Positions 29,839-38,266 of a stretch of 64,000 nucleotides of DNA are shown piece by piece. The stretch is taken from NCBI RefSeq assembly GCF_050510895.1, contig NZ_JBNINT010000001.1, forward strand, positions 310,001-374,000, read 5' to 3'. The notes under the pieces were generated by a model that saw nothing but the letters and a program-made list of their open reading frames with translations, made no database searches and had not been told where the DNA came from. Numbering within the stretch: the stretch's first letter is position 1; each line of letters begins with the position of its first letter. The DNA is from Pannonibacter phragmitetus_B (GTDB lineage Bacteria > Pseudomonadota > Alphaproteobacteria > Rhizobiales > Stappiaceae). The translations under genes and the position numbers were made by a program.

Positions 29839-30909
29839 ATGAAAACGATGAAGGGTCCGGGTCTGTTTCTGGCCCAGTTCGCCGGGGATACGGCGCCGTT
29901 CAACTCGCTCAAGTCCATTGTGAACTGGGCGGCGGACCTCGGCTATCGCGGGGTTCAGATTCCAACCTGGGACAGCCGCCTGTTCGATCTGGACAAGGCC
30001 GCAGCCTCTCCTGGTTATTGCGATGACATAGCGGGCATATGCCGGGAAGCCGGCGTTGAGATCACCGAGCTTTCAACGCATCTTCAGGGGCAGCTGGTCG
30101 CCGTTCATCCTGCCTACGATGTGCCATTCGATGGTTTTGCCCCGTCAGCGGTGCATGGCAATCCGGCCGCGCGGCAGGCGTGGGCGGTGGATCAGATGCT
30201 GAAGGCGGCCAAGGCCTCGCGCCATCTCGGCCTCAATGCCAGTGTCAGTTTCTCCGGCGCACTGGCCTGGCCGTATGTCTATCCCTGGCCGCAGCGGCCT
30301 GCGGGCTTGATCGAGACGGCCTTTGACGAACTCGCCCGGCGCTGGCGGCCCATTCTGGATGCCTATGATGAGGCGGGCGTTGACCTGTGCTACGAAATCC
30401 ACCCGGGTGAAGACATCTTCGATGGTGCCAGCTTCGAGATGTTCCTTGAGCGTGTCGGCGGGCATCCGCGCTGCTGCATCAACTATGACCCTTCGCATTT
30501 CGTGCTGATGCAGCTCGATTATCTGGCGTTCATCGACATTTACCACGAGCGTATCCGCGCCTTCCACGTGAAGGACGCCGAGTTCAATCCGGACGGGCGG
30601 CAGGGCGTCTATTCCGGCTATCAGCCGTGGATCAACCGTGCCGGGCGTTTCCGCTCGCTGGGTGACGGACAGGTGGATTTCTCCGGCGTCTTCTCGCGCC
30701 TGACGGCGCATGGCTATGACAGCTGGGCCGTGCTGGAATGGGAATGCTGCCTCAAGCACCCGGAAGATGGTGCTGCCGAAGGTGCGCCTTTCATCGCAGA
30801 CCACATCATCCGGGTAACGGAAAAGGCCTTCGATGACTTTGCTGCCAGCGGTGCGGATGACGCCGCGAACCGGCGCATGCTGGGCCTTGCCCCGGCAACG
30901 GCTGGCTGA
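29839..30909 (+). CDS. Sugar phosphate isomerase/epimerase, TIM barrel
   Basis: AP_endonuc_2-type TIM-barrel enzyme, 356 aa, longer than the 263-aa paralogue in the same locus. Likely metal ligands lie in CYEIHPGED, NYDPSHFVL, FHVKDAEF and LEWECCL. The start at ATG 29839 (MKTMKGPG) follows GGGAGG. It is the first gene of the plus-strand operon, under the paired LacI-type sites, with a Gfo/Idh/MocA gene 15 bases downstream. The pairing suggests consecutive steps on one sugar: oxidation, then aldose-ketose or epimer chemistry. It is intact. Confidence 0.82.
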   Translation: MKTMKGPGLFLAQFAGDTAPFNSLKSIVNWAADLGYRGVQIPTWDSRLFDLDKAAASPGYCDDIAGICREAGVEITELSTHLQGQLVAVHPAYDVPFDGFAPSAVHGNPAARQAWAVDQMLKAAKASRHLGLNASVSFSGALAWPYVYPWPQRPAGLIETAFDELARRWRPILDAYDEAGVDLCYEIHPGEDIFDGASFEMFLERVGGHPRCCINYDPSHFVLMQLDYLAFIDIYHERIRAFHVKDAEFNPDGRQGVYSGYQPWINRAGRFRSLGDGQVDFSGVFSRLTAHGYDSWAVLEWECCLKHPEDGAAEGAPFIADHIIRVTEKAFDDFAASGADDAANRRMLGLAPATAG

Positions 30910-30923
30910 GGGAGGATGGGAAC

Positions 30924-32095
30924 ATGGCAATTGAAGCAAGGGGCGATACGGGACATGGCGCCCGTGTGCGCCTCGGCATGGTTGGCGGCGGGCAGGGCGG
31001 CTTCATCGGTGCCGTCCACCGCATGGCCGCAAGGCTGGATGGTGACTTTGATCTCGTGGCTGGGGCTCTCTCTTCGGACCCGGAGCGGGCGCGCCAGTCC
31101 GGCAGCGAGCTGGGGCTTGATCCGGAGCGCTGCTATGCCAGCTTTGAGGCGATGGCCATAGCGGAAGCGGCAAGGCCGGATGGTATCGAGGCGGTGTCTA
31201 TTGTCACGCCCAACCACCTGCATTTTCCGGTGGCCCGAGCCTTTATCAATGCAGGCATCCACGTCATCTGCGACAAGCCGCTGACCTCCACGCTGGAGGA
31301 TGCGGAAGAGCTGGTGAAGCTGGGGCAGGCAAGCGGGCGATTGTTCGTGCTCACGCACAATTATTCCGCCTATCCCATGGTGCGGCAGGCGCGGGAAATG
31401 ATCGCCAATGGCGAGCTTGGCACCTTGCGCGTGGTGCAGGTGGAATATCCGCAGGACTGGCTGACCGAAGCGGTGGAGGAAAGCGGCCAGAAGCAGGCCT
31501 CCTGGCGCACCGATCCGGCCCGCTCAGGCGCGGGCGGCTGCATCGGCGACATCGGCACTCATGCATTCCAGCTGGCCACTTTCGTGACGCAGCTTGCCCC
31601 TTCGCAAGTTCTGGCCGATCTCAGCACCTTCGTTCCGGGGCGCCGGGTGGATGACAATGTCAACGTGCTGCTGCGGTTTGCCGGCGGCGCACGCGGCATG
31701 CTCTGGGCCAGTCAGGTTGCGCCGGGCAACGAGAACGGCCTGCGTCTGCGCGTCTATGGCGACAAGGGCGGGCTGGAATGGGAGCAGGAGAACCCCAACC
31801 ATCTGTGGTTCACCCCTTCGGCGAGCCGCGCCGGCGGCTGACACGCGGCGGGGCGGGCGCGGGACCGGCAGCGGCTGCCGTAACGCGTGTGCCCTCGGGC
31901 CATCCGGAGGGCTATCTCGAAGCTTTCGCGACAATCTATCGTGAGGCGGCGGTTGCTATCCGTGCCGCCCGCAATGGCCGGCCAGTGGCCCTGCCGGATC
32001 ATCTGCCGGGCCTCAGTGACGGGCTTGCCGGCCTGCGCTTCATCGGCGCCTGCATCCGCTCGTCATCTGCGGGCGGAGTGTGGACGGGGCTGTAA
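30924..32095 (+). CDS. Gfo/Idh/MocA-family oxidoreductase (one-base frameshift)
   Basis: NAD(P)-dependent dehydrogenase. The Rossmann motif is MVGGGQGGFIG, the EKP position reads CDKPL (Asp for Glu, lysine kept), and the catalytic-domain helix reads GGCIGDIGTHAFQL with the conserved Asp and His. The frame breaks near 31816 in CCCC; one more C joins HLWFTP to FGEPPRRLTRGG and gives 390 aa. GGGAGGATGGG is the ribosome-binding region. It is second in the isomerase operon and ends at a strong terminator. Confidence 0.82.
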
Positions 32096-32111
32096 GCCAC
32101 TGAAAGATATG

Positions 32112-32141
32112 GGCCGGAGCATACTCTGCTCCGGCCTTTTT
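32112..32141 (+). terminator. Rho-independent terminator
   Basis: A perfect 10-bp stem (GGCCGGAGCA with TGCTCCGGCC), a 5-nt loop and TTTTT immediately after. It lies 16 bases past the end of the isomerase-oxidoreductase operon and just before the stop of the convergent gene. Confidence 0.85.
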
Positions 32142-32148
32142 GTTGATC

Positions 32149-33264
32149 TTACACGCTCACCCGCGTGCCGCTGCGGGCGGCTTCCGCAATAGCGTGGATG
32201 ACCTTTTCGAATTCCAGTGCGGCTGCGAAATCCGGCCAGGGGCGGGTGCCGGTTTCGATGGCGCGCAAGAAATCGGCAGCCTCGATGATTTTCAGGTCGT
32301 TGAAGCCGATCTGGTGGCCGGGGGCAGGGCAGAAGGCGCCGTAGACATCGTGGTCCGGCCCGGTGAGGATGGTGCGGAAGCCCTGCTCGGCTTTCGGACC
32401 CTCGTTGACGAAGAGCTGCAACTCGTTCATCCGCTCCTGATCATAGATGATCATGCCCTCGGTGCCGTGGATCTCGAAGCCAAGCCGGTTCTTGCGCCCC
32501 CAGGCAGAGCGGGAGGCGGCGAAGGAGCCCTGCGCGCCATTGGCAAAGCGCAGGATGGCCGTGGCCGTATCCTCGTTTTCCACCTTGCCCCGGCCGGTGC
32601 CATCGGGCAGGGGGCGGGTTTCGTGCACGGTCTGCATGTCGGCGATGAGGCTTTCGATGGGGCCGCAGATGCCGCAGAGCAGGCTGATCAGGTGACAGCC
32701 GATATCCCCCAACGCGCCAAGGCCCGCCTCGCCGAGCTTCGCCCGCCAGGTCCAGGGCAGGTCCGGGTCGGCCTGATAGTCCTCGTCCACCGCGCCGCGT
32801 ACATGCACGATGCGGCCAATGCGGCCTTCCTGCACTAGCTTTTGCGCATGGCGATAGGCGGGATTGCGGGTGTAGTTGTAGCCCGTCATGGTAAGCTTGC
32901 CGGAGCGGGCGGCTGCGGCGGCCATCTCTTCAGCTTCCGCAAGCGTCAGGCCCATCGGCTTCTCGCACCACACATGCTTGCCCGCCTCCAGAGCGGCAAT
33001 CGCCATCTCCTTGTGGAAACGGTTTGGCGTGGTGATCGACACCACATCCACCTTCGGGTCATTGACCAGCGCCTGCCAGTCTCCGGTGGAGCGGGCAAAG
33101 CCGAACTGGCTGGCAAAGGCGGCGGCCTTGTCCTCCGGCGTGTCGCACAGCACCTCCAGCCGCACATCCTGCACATCGCCCATGACGGCGCGGGCATTGC
33201 GCCAGGCAAGCGCATGCGCCTTGCCCATGAAGCCTGTACCGATCAGGCCAATCCCCAATGTCAT
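32149..33264 (-). CDS. iolY: Gfo/Idh/MocA oxidoreductase, IolY-like inositol dehydrogenase
   Basis: NAD(P)-dependent dehydrogenase, 371 aa, start at ATG 33264 (MTLGIGLIGTG). It carries the Rossmann motif GLIGTGFMGKAH, the lysine in WCEKPMG and the catalytic helix GLGALGDIGCHLISL. It is divergent from iolR and shares with it a GGAA-N6-TTCC box. In Sinorhizobium the gene in this position (iolY) is linked to use of inositol isomers such as scyllo-inositol; that role is inferred here from position and regulation, not from substrate residues. It is intact. Confidence 0.7.
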   Translation of the reverse strand: MTLGIGLIGTGFMGKAHALAWRNARAVMGDVQDVRLEVLCDTPEDKAAAFASQFGFARSTGDWQALVNDPKVDVVSITTPNRFHKEMAIAALEAGKHVWCEKPMGLTLAEAEEMAAAAARSGKLTMTGYNYTRNPAYRHAQKLVQEGRIGRIVHVRGAVDEDYQADPDLPWTWRAKLGEAGLGALGDIGCHLISLLCGICGPIESLIADMQTVHETRPLPDGTGRGKVENEDTATAILRFANGAQGSFAASRSAWGRKNRLGFEIHGTEGMIIYDQERMNELQLFVNEGPKAEQGFRTILTGPDHDVYGAFCPAPGHQIGFNDLKIIEAADFLRAIETGTRPWPDFAAALEFEKVIHAIAEAARSGTRVSV

Positions 33265-33283
33265 CGAATTCCTCCCGAAACAA

Positions 33284-33303
33284 AATGGAATTTTTGTTCC
33301 ATT
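33284..33303. promoter_or_regulatory. IolR box between iolY and iolR
   Basis: AATGGAA, a 6-bp spacer and TTCCATT form a perfect 7-bp-arm palindrome. It contains GGAA-N6-TTCC, the motif known for the rhizobial repressor IolR. It lies 20 bases before the iolY start and 62 before iolR, so it can control both divergent genes. Confidence 0.75.
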
Positions 33304-33364
33304 CATGTCATCCTGCGGCTATCCTGTTTTGTCAAGCAGGATCAAATAACTGGCAAAAACAACA

Positions 33365-34186
33365 ATGTCGCACTCCTCGGCCCCGCGCACCATCGAAGCC
33401 TTCCATGCCCGGTTGCTGGAAGCGGCAGAAACGCTGCCAAAACGCCTGCGCCAATGCGCGGAATATCTGGCGGCGAATACGGACCGGATCGCCGTCTCCA
33501 CCGTAGCGGAGATGGCGCTTGCGGCCGGTGTCCAGCCTTCGGCGCTGATGCGATTTTGCAAGATCCTTGGCTTTTCCGGTTATTCGGAGATGCAACGCCT
33601 TTTCCGTGATGCCTATGCGCAGGGCTGGCCGGACTATGCCACGCGGCTCAGGAACTTGCGCGAAAGCGGCGCGGGCAGTCCTTCTGCTCTATTGGCGGAG
33701 TTTATTGATGCGGGGCGTATGTCGCTGGAAAATCTCGCCAGCAGCATCGATAGCCGTAATCTGGACCGGGCGGTGAAGATCCTTTCCGAAGCCGGAATGG
33801 TGCATCTCGTCGGCCTGCGCCGTGCCTTCCCGGTGGCCTCGTATCTCGCATATGCCTTTGAAAAAATGGATGTTCCGGCATTTCTGCATGATGGCGTGGG
33901 CAAGCTCGATCACCGCCATGCCATCCGTCCGGGGGATGCGCTGGTGGCCATCACTTTCCCGCCATACAGCGGGGAAACGGTGGAACTGGCTGAGTTTGCC
34001 CGCAGCCAGGATGTGCCCGTCATCGCCATCACCGACACCGTGATGAGCCCTCTGCAAAAGCTGGATGCCACGGTGCTGAGTGTGGCTGAAGTGGATTTCG
34101 GCGCCTTCCGCGCATTGTCCGCGACGCTGTCGCTCGCCATCACGCTGGCGGTGGCCGTTGGTGCCGGACGAAAAGCCGCACCATAA
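33365..34186 (+). CDS. iolR: RpiR-family repressor of inositol genes, IolR
   Basis: MurR/RpiR-type transcription factor, 273 aa. The N-terminal helix-turn-helix includes VSTVAEMALAAGVQPSALMRFCKILGFSGYSEMQ. The C-terminal SIS domain includes VHLVGLRRAFPVASYLAYAFEK and ITFPPYSGETVELAEFARSQ and binds a sugar-phosphate inducer. Its position at the head of ibpA-iatP-iatA-iolGCDEB, with GGAA-N6-TTCC boxes on both sides, identifies it as IolR. It is intact. The inducer is probably a phosphorylated inositol breakdown product. Confidence 0.88.
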   Translation: MSHSSAPRTIEAFHARLLEAAETLPKRLRQCAEYLAANTDRIAVSTVAEMALAAGVQPSALMRFCKILGFSGYSEMQRLFRDAYAQGWPDYATRLRNLRESGAGSPSALLAEFIDAGRMSLENLASSIDSRNLDRAVKILSEAGMVHLVGLRRAFPVASYLAYAFEKMDVPAFLHDGVGKLDHRHAIRPGDALVAITFPPYSGETVELAEFARSQDVPVIAITDTVMSPLQKLDATVLSVAEVDFGAFRALSATLSLAITLAVAVGAGRKAAP

Positions 34187-34212
34187 AAAAACTGTTGCAT
34201 CAAATCTCAAAA

Positions 34213-34228
34213 TGGAATGAATATTCCA
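34213..34228 (+). promoter_or_regulatory. IolR box before ibpA
   Basis: TGGAAT and ATTCCA flank GAAT, a perfect 6-bp-arm palindrome that contains GGAA-N6-TTCC. It lies between the iolR stop and ibpA, 75 bases before the ibpA start, where it can repress the transport and catabolic genes. Confidence 0.75.
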
Positions 34229-34302
34229 CACCCGAAGCCCGGACATATCCGGGCCGGGACTCCGCCGGGGGAGCCGGCGGATCCGCACTCTGGGAGGTTA
34301 TG

Positions 34303-35244
34303 ATGAGAAAAGCGCTTACCGCCATTGCCGCTGTGGCCATCGCCGTGGCTGGCCTGTCTGCTCCGGCTGCTGCTGAAGGCGAAAAGTTCGTCCTGGTCAG
34401 CCATGCGCCGGACAGTGACAGCTGGTGGAACACCATCAAGAATGCCATCGCCGTTGCCGGTGACCAGATGAAGGTCAGCGTCGAATACCGCAACCCGCCG
34501 ACCGGTGACCTTGCCGACATGGCCCGTATCGTGGAGCAGGCGGCTGCATCCAACCCGAACGGTATCATTGTCACCATCGCTGACTATGACGTGCTGTCCG
34601 GCCCGATTTCCAACGCGGTGGCCAAGGGCATTCCGGTCATCACCATCAACTCCGGCACCGTCGAGCAGTCCAAGAAGCTTGGCGCGCTGCTGCATGTGGG
34701 CCAGCCGGAATATGACGCAGGCTTCGGCGCGGGCGAAAAGGCCAAGGCAGCCGGTGCCAAGTCGTTCCTGTGTGTGAACCATTACATCACCAACCCGGCC
34801 TCCGTGGAGCGCTGCCAGGGCTTTGCCGCTGCTCTTGGCGTGGAACTCGGCAACCAGATGATCGACGCCGGTCAGGATCCGTCCGAAATCCAGAACAAGG
34901 TCTCGGCCTATCTGCAGACCAACCCGGACACGGGTGCGATCCTCGCCCTCGGCCCCACCTCGGCCCATCCGACGCTCGCTGCGCTGGAACAGTCGGGCAA
35001 GGCTGGCCAGATCTTCTTCGGCACCTTCGATCTGTCGCCGGAAATCGCCAATGCCATCAAGGCTGGCACCATCAACTTTGCCATCGACCAGCAGCCCTAT
35101 CTGCAGGGGTATCTGCCGGTGGTGATCCTCACCAACTACGCCCGCTATGGCGTCGTTCCGGGCAACTCGATCAACTCGGGCCCGGGCTTTGTCACCAAGG
35201 ACAACATCGCACTGGTTGAGAAGTACGCCGGTCAGTACCGCTGA
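34303..35244 (+). CDS. ibpA: myo-Inositol ABC transporter substrate-binding protein
   Basis: Periplasmic CUT2-family (ribose-binding-like, Peripla_BP_4) protein, 313 aa, that delivers inositol to IatP/IatA. The second of two adjacent ATGs (34303) has the better spacing from GGGAGG. The signal peptide MRKALTAIAAVAIAVAGLSAPAAA is followed by mature GEKFVLVSHAPDSDSWWNTIK. Cysteines occur in FLCVNHY and ERCQG. Position between iolR and iolGCDEB supports inositol as the ligand. It is intact. Confidence 0.87.
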   Translation: MRKALTAIAAVAIAVAGLSAPAAAEGEKFVLVSHAPDSDSWWNTIKNAIAVAGDQMKVSVEYRNPPTGDLADMARIVEQAAASNPNGIIVTIADYDVLSGPISNAVAKGIPVITINSGTVEQSKKLGALLHVGQPEYDAGFGAGEKAKAAGAKSFLCVNHYITNPASVERCQGFAAALGVELGNQMIDAGQDPSEIQNKVSAYLQTNPDTGAILALGPTSAHPTLAALEQSGKAGQIFFGTFDLSPEIANAIKAGTINFAIDQQPYLQGYLPVVILTNYARYGVVPGNSINSGPGFVTKDNIALVEKYAGQYR

Positions 35245-35274
35245 GCGGCTGACCTGAGCTGAAGTTCCAGCCCC

Positions 35275-35303
35275 GGCCGGGGCGGTGTGAAAGCGCCCCG
35301 GCC
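35275..35303 (+). other. Stem-loop between ibpA and iatP
   Basis: A perfect 10-bp GC stem (GGCCGGGGCG with CGCCCCGGCC, 9-nt loop) lies 30 bases after the ibpA stop with no U run following. It probably stabilises the ibpA message relative to downstream genes. Confidence 0.6.
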
Positions 35304-35340
35304 CCTTGCAACTGACGTTTCCTGAAAATCGAGGCAACTC

Positions 35341-36438
35341 ATGACGGACGAGCGCATCAAGCAGGTCTCGGCCCTGCGCCGTGCCATGATCCGGCCCGAG
35401 CTGGGTGCGACCACCGGCACCGTTCTGGTCTTCCTTTTCTTCCTTCTGATCGCGGGCAATTCCGGCATGTTTGCGCCGGAAGGCATCATGAACTGGACTG
35501 TGGTGTCCGCACAGTTTGCCATCATCGCCGTGGGCGCCTGCCTGCTGATGATCTCCGGTGAATTCGACCTCTCCGTGGGCTCCATGATCGGCTTTGCCGG
35601 CATCGTGATTGCCATTCTCAGCGTCAAGCTGGGCTGGCCCATCTGGGCGGCCATCATTGCTGCCTTCGTCATCTGTGTGGCGCTGGGCTGGCTCAACGGC
35701 ATGCTGGTGATCAAGACCGGGCTGCCATCCTTCATCGTGACGCTGGCCTTCCTCTACATCCTGCGCGGCCTCACCATCTGGCTGTCGATCCTCACCACCC
35801 GCCAGACCATCATCGGCGGCGTCAAGGAACTGGCCGCAAACGACTGGCTCGCCTTCCTCTTCGGCGGCGTCATCCTGAAGGATCTCTTTGTCTGGTTCGC
35901 GGATCTCGGCCTTGTCGGCAAGTTTGTGGCCGGTCCCAAGGCCGGGCTGCCGGTGGTCGAAGGCGTGCCGATGCTTGTGGTCTGGGCGCTGGTTTTGGTT
36001 GCCTTCGGTCACATCCTTCTCACCCGCACCAAGTTCGGCAACTGGATCTTCGCCTCTGGCGGTGATGCGCAGGCGGCCCGCTATGTGGGTGTGCCGGTCA
36101 ACCGGGTGAAGGTGCTCATGTTCATGTTCACCGCCTTCTGCGCCACCGTGTTTGCCACCTGCCAGGTGATCGAATTCGGTTCGGCTGCAGCGGACCGTGG
36201 CCTGTTGAAGGAATTCGAAGCCATCATCTGCGTGGTCATCGGCGGTGCATTGCTGACCGGCGGCTATGGCTCGGTCATCGGTGCCGCGCTGGGCGCCATC
36301 ATCTTCGGCGTGGTGCAGCAGGGCCTTTTCTTCTCGGGCGCTGAAAGCTCGCTCTTCCGGGTGTTCCTCGGCACGATCCTGATCCTCGCCGTGATCCTCA
36401 ACACCTACATCCGCCGCATGATCACGGGAGAACGCTGA
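35341..36438 (+). CDS. iatP: Inositol ABC transporter permease
   Basis: CUT2 inner-membrane permease, 365 aa, RbsC-like. It has some ten hydrophobic segments, with the family segments GEFDLSVGSMIGFAG and TRTKFGNWIFASGGDAQAARYVGVPVNRVK. The stop overlaps the iatA ATG by one base (TGATG), so translation is coupled. It is intact and follows ibpA after a stem-loop. Confidence 0.88.
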   Translation: MTDERIKQVSALRRAMIRPELGATTGTVLVFLFFLLIAGNSGMFAPEGIMNWTVVSAQFAIIAVGACLLMISGEFDLSVGSMIGFAGIVIAILSVKLGWPIWAAIIAAFVICVALGWLNGMLVIKTGLPSFIVTLAFLYILRGLTIWLSILTTRQTIIGGVKELAANDWLAFLFGGVILKDLFVWFADLGLVGKFVAGPKAGLPVVEGVPMLVVWALVLVAFGHILLTRTKFGNWIFASGGDAQAARYVGVPVNRVKVLMFMFTAFCATVFATCQVIEFGSAAADRGLLKEFEAIICVVIGGALLTGGYGSVIGAALGAIIFGVVQQGLFFSGAESSLFRVFLGTILILAVILNTYIRRMITGER

Positions 36439-37217
36439 TGTCCGCCCCGCTCATCGAACTGCGCAACATTGAAAAGCACTTCGGCCCCGTGATCGCGCTG
36501 GCTGGCGTCAGCTTCGACGTGAAGGCCGGAGAATGCCACTGCCTGCTGGGCGACAATGGCGCCGGCAAATCCACCTTCATCAAGACCATGGCTGGCGTGC
36601 ACAAGCCGACCAAGGGCGAGATCCTGGTGGATGGCAACGCCACGGTCTTCAACAGCCCGCGTGACGCCATGGGCGCAGGCATTGCCACGGTCTATCAGGA
36701 TCTGGCCATGATCCCGCTGATGTCGGTCACCCGGAACTTCTGGATGGGCCGTGAGCCGGAGAAGAAGTTCGGCCCGTTCCGCTTCATCGACTTCGAAAAG
36801 GCAAACCGGGTGACGCTGGAGGAAATGGCCAACATGGGCATTCACCTGCGCGAGCCGGAACAGGCCGTCGGCACGCTCTCGGGCGGCGAGCGCCAGACGG
36901 TGGCCATCGCCCGTGCGGTCTACTTCGGCGCCAAGGTGCTGATCCTCGACGAGCCGACTTCCGCGCTCGGCGTGCGTCAGACCTCCAACGTGCTGGCAAC
37001 CATCGACAAGGTGCGCAAGCGCGGGATTGGTGTCGTCTTCATCACCCACAATGTGCGCCATGCCATGGCCGTGGGCGACCGGTTCACCGTGCTGAACCGT
37101 GGCAAGACGCTGGGCACCGCAAAACGCGGGGAAATCAAGCCGGAAGAATTGCAGGACCTGATGGCGGGCGGCAAGGAACTGGCTGAACTTGAGGGTTCGC
37201 TCGGCGGCACGATCTGA
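36438..37217 (+). CDS. iatA: Inositol ABC transporter ATPase, single-domain
   Basis: ATPase of the inositol importer, 259 aa. Walker A is GDNGAGKST, the signature LSGGERQTVAIARAV, Walker B VLILDEPTSALG and the H-loop FITHNVRHA. Unlike RbsA or MglA, which fuse two ATPase domains in about 500 aa, this is a single full domain, as in the rhizobial fructose and inositol systems, and presumably works as a homodimer. It is intact. Confidence 0.88.
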   Translation: MSAPLIELRNIEKHFGPVIALAGVSFDVKAGECHCLLGDNGAGKSTFIKTMAGVHKPTKGEILVDGNATVFNSPRDAMGAGIATVYQDLAMIPLMSVTRNFWMGREPEKKFGPFRFIDFEKANRVTLEEMANMGIHLREPEQAVGTLSGGERQTVAIARAVYFGAKVLILDEPTSALGVRQTSNVLATIDKVRKRGIGVVFITHNVRHAMAVGDRFTVLNRGKTLGTAKRGEIKPEELQDLMAGGKELAELEGSLGGTI

Positions 37218-37248
37218 GGTGTTGCGGGTTAATTTAGGAAAGACCGAC

Positions 37249-38253
37249 ATGACAATGCGTTTCGCAGTATTGGGGGCAGGGCGGATTGGCCGCGTCCATG
37301 CCAAGGCGATCGCCGCAACGGAAGGAGCCACGCTGATTGCCGTGGCCGATCCCGTTGCTGCGGCAGCTCAGTCGCTGGCGGCGGAGCATGGCTGCTCCAT
37401 CCGCACCATCGACGAGATTGAAGCGGCAAAGGATGTGGATGCCGTCATCATCTGCACCCCGACCGATACCCACGCAGACCTGATCGAGCGCTTCGCCCGC
37501 GCCGGCAAGGGCATCTTCTGCGAAAAGCCGGTGGACCTGAACGTCCAGCGCGTCAAGGACTGCCTGAAGACGGTGAAGGAAACCGGCGCCACGCTGATGG
37601 TCGGCTTCAACCGCCGCTTCGATCCGCATTTCGCCGCGCTCAAGGCCACTATCGACAGCGGCCGCATTGGCGATGTGGAGATGGTGACGATCACCTCCCG
37701 CGATCCTTCGCCCCCTCCGTATGAGTATATCTCCCGTTCGGGCGGCATCTTCCGCGATATGACCATCCATGACTTCGACGTGGCCCGCTGGCTGCTGGGC
37801 GAGGAAGTGGAAACGGTGATGGCCTCTGCCTCCGTTCTGGTCGATCCGGAAATCGGCAAGCGCGGTGACTTTGACAGTGTCAACATCATCCTGCGCACCG
37901 CTTCGGGCCGTCAGGCGATCATCACCAACACCCGCCGGGCGGTCTATGGCTATGACCAGCGCATCGAGGTGCTGGGCGCCAAGGGCATGGTGGCTGCAGA
38001 GAACCTGCGCGAAGCCAACATCGAGGTGGCCGATGCTAGCGGCTATCACAAGCCGCCGCTGCTCGACTTCTTCATGACCCGCTACACGGCAGCCTATGCC
38101 GCCGAAATCACCGCCTTCATCAAGGCTGTGACGGACCGCACCGTGCCGCCCACCACGGGTGAGGACGGGCTGAAGGCGCTGGCGCTGGCGGAAGCTGCGC
38201 TGAAGTCGGTCGCGGAAGGGCGTGCCGTGCGCCTCTCGGAAATCACGGGCTGA
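37249..38253 (+). CDS. iolG: myo-Inositol 2-dehydrogenase
   Basis: Cytoplasmic NAD-dependent Gfo/Idh/MocA enzyme that oxidises myo-inositol to 2-keto-myo-inositol (scyllo-inosose), the first pathway step (idhA in Sinorhizobium). It has the Rossmann motif VLGAGRIGRVHAK, FCEKPVDLN with the catalytic lysine, GFNRRFDPHF and GGIFRDMTIHDFDVARWL with the Asp-His pair. The start at ATG 37249 gives 334 aa; an upstream frame extension overlaps iatA. It is intact. Confidence 0.92.
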   Translation: MTMRFAVLGAGRIGRVHAKAIAATEGATLIAVADPVAAAAQSLAAEHGCSIRTIDEIEAAKDVDAVIICTPTDTHADLIERFARAGKGIFCEKPVDLNVQRVKDCLKTVKETGATLMVGFNRRFDPHFAALKATIDSGRIGDVEMVTITSRDPSPPPYEYISRSGGIFRDMTIHDFDVARWLLGEEVETVMASASVLVDPEIGKRGDFDSVNIILRTASGRQAIITNTRRAVYGYDQRIEVLGAKGMVAAENLREANIEVADASGYHKPPLLDFFMTRYTAAYAAEITAFIKAVTDRTVPPTTGEDGLKALALAEAALKSVAEGRAVRLSEITG

Positions 38254-38266
38254 AGGACCAACGCGG

